DNA of 64,000 bases from a bacterium (GTDB lineage Bacteria; Auribacterota; Auribacteria; Auribacterales; Auribacteraceae), in NCBI GenBank assembly GCA_018435605.1, contig JAHDNF010000006.1, positions 1 to 64,000 on the forward strand. Reading direction: 5' to 3'. Below are positions 63,413-64,000 of this stretch, piece by piece. A program made the translations under genes and the position numbers. How positions within the stretch are numbered: the stretch's first letter is position 1; every line of letters starts with the position of its first letter. Below the pieces are notes generated by a model, which worked only from the letters and a program-made list of their open reading frames with translations, was not told the origin of the DNA and did not search any database.

Positions 63413-64000
63413 ATGTATCTGAAAATAATCAGTGAACTTGGAAATATAGATGATTTACCGACTATACCGCCAATTCTGGTCAAACTGAATGAAATACTTG
63501 CCGACCCTGAATCGTCGGCGGAAGACGTGGCTAGTCTTATCAAAGAAGATCAGGTTCTCACGACGCGGCTATTGAAGCTTGTAAATTCGGCTTATTACGG
63601 TTTTACCAGAAAGATAACTACAGTAACGCACGCTGTGGTTATTCTTGGGTTTCGCAATGTGAAAAATATTGTATTGACGGCAAAGACGTTTGATCTATAC
63701 AAATCGTCGTATACGAAAATCCGCAGGATTTTTGATGTGAATCTCTTGTGGCAACATTCGCTCGGTGTTGCGGTGATAGCCAAGAAAATCGGCGAACTGG
63801 TTCGTTATCCCGATCAGGAGACGTTGTTTACCGGCGGTCTGATTCATGATATCGGAAAAATAGTAGAGATAAAGTGTCTGTTCGATTACATGCCCCGGAT
63901 ATTTGAGCTTGTTAGAGATCAGAATATATCCATGTGGCAGGCCGAGCAGTCTGTGTTCAATATAACGCATGCGGAAATCGGAAAAGTGCTTGGAGATATG
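63413..64000 (+). CDS. Second HDOD-domain protein (partial, runs off the window)
   Basis: An open frame from ATG 63413 to the window end, 196 codons without a stop. It matches the HDOD domain of the protein at 61824: DDLPTIPPILVKLNEIL, LIKEDQVLTTRLLKLVNSAYYG, HAVVILGFRNVKNIVL and GGLIHDIGKIVEIK. The HDIGK motif is kept. The C-terminus and any output domain are outside the window. No ribosome binding site is clear; ATG 63391 is not in this frame. Confidence 0.85.
   Translation, partial: MYLKIISELGNIDDLPTIPPILVKLNEILADPESSAEDVASLIKEDQVLTTRLLKLVNSAYYGFTRKITTVTHAVVILGFRNVKNIVLTAKTFDLYKSSYTKIRRIFDVNLLWQHSLGVAVIAKKIGELVRYPDQETLFTGGLIHDIGKIVEIKCLFDYMPRIFELVRDQNISMWQAEQSVFNITHAEIGKVLGDM

Noticed and set aside
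1-64000. tRNA, rRNA, CRISPR arrays and origins
   Set aside because: Looked for by eye: no regular spaced repeats, cloverleaf ends or rRNA-like tracts were seen. A covariance-model search would settle the tRNA question.

Overview
This window reads as a piece of a Gram-negative bacterial chromosome of moderate GC content. No rRNA, tRNA or CRISPR array is visible. Lipid A genes (lpxK, a late acyltransferase) imply an outer membrane. Other markers are a NifJ-type pyruvate:ferredoxin oxidoreductase (anaerobic metabolism), two type IV pilus retraction ATPases, a Maf-centred surface/flagellin glycosylation locus, HDOD proteins and a 1,876-residue secreted multidomain protein. I infer an uncultivated anaerobe of the Omnitrophota (OP3) / PVC type, but that is a gestalt call and not a phylogeny.

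Region 1 (1-16,600) is an accessory island and differs in character from the rest. It holds two Fic proteins, a RelA/SpoT-type nucleotide synthetase, an intact DDE transposase, transposase remnants, a small HTH protein, a broken phage module (gpW-like protein plus a portal gene cut short) and at least five copies of a modular repeat family that starts with AGGTCGCAAAATTAGCG and/or ends with ACCCGGGGAG. Its centre is an 8-kb two-gene operon: a SNF2-type helicase with a C-terminal DUF3883 (nuclease-like) domain, then a 1,415-residue protein with a sacsin/HSP90-type ATPase domain. The operon has a near-consensus promoter and a leader dyad. It is the best candidate here for an undescribed, probably anti-phage, system.

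Region 2 (16,780-31,240) holds nifJ on the minus strand with its own terminator. On the plus strand follow the giant secreted protein (Tiki/ChaN-like part plus PPP-like phosphoesterase), a NYN-domain protein, a secreted acidic coiled-coil protein and two PilT-like ATPases. The second PilT carries a degenerate GGDEF domain.

Region 3 (31,220-40,780, minus strand) is a compact housekeeping operon read in the order HAMP protein, hisS, aspS, phoH, PgpH-like HD membrane phosphodiesterase, ybeY, CorC-type CBS protein, DUF502 protein, recO. Overlapping or nearly touching genes suggest translational coupling.

Region 4 (41,000-58,480, plus strand) begins with a tiny four-cysteine protein and continues as a long run of mostly overlapping genes: a helical hypothetical protein, Maf (DUF115), YkgJ-type cysteine cluster, PseG-like glycosyltransferase, ATP-grasp ligase, GT2-TPR glycosyltransferase, GH57 protein, DegT aminotransferase, NHL protein, a second Maf, HolC, a tRNA-binding OB protein, an alpha/alpha-toroid protein, a GT2 and a membrane-anchored unknown. 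The joint task is probably making a nonulosonate-like sugar and attaching it to flagellin or another surface protein.

Region 5 (58,550-64,000) starts at a clear sigma-70 promoter and contains lpxK, a CPBP protease, a lipid A acyltransferase, an HDOD protein, a membrane protein, and a second HDOD protein that runs off the window end.
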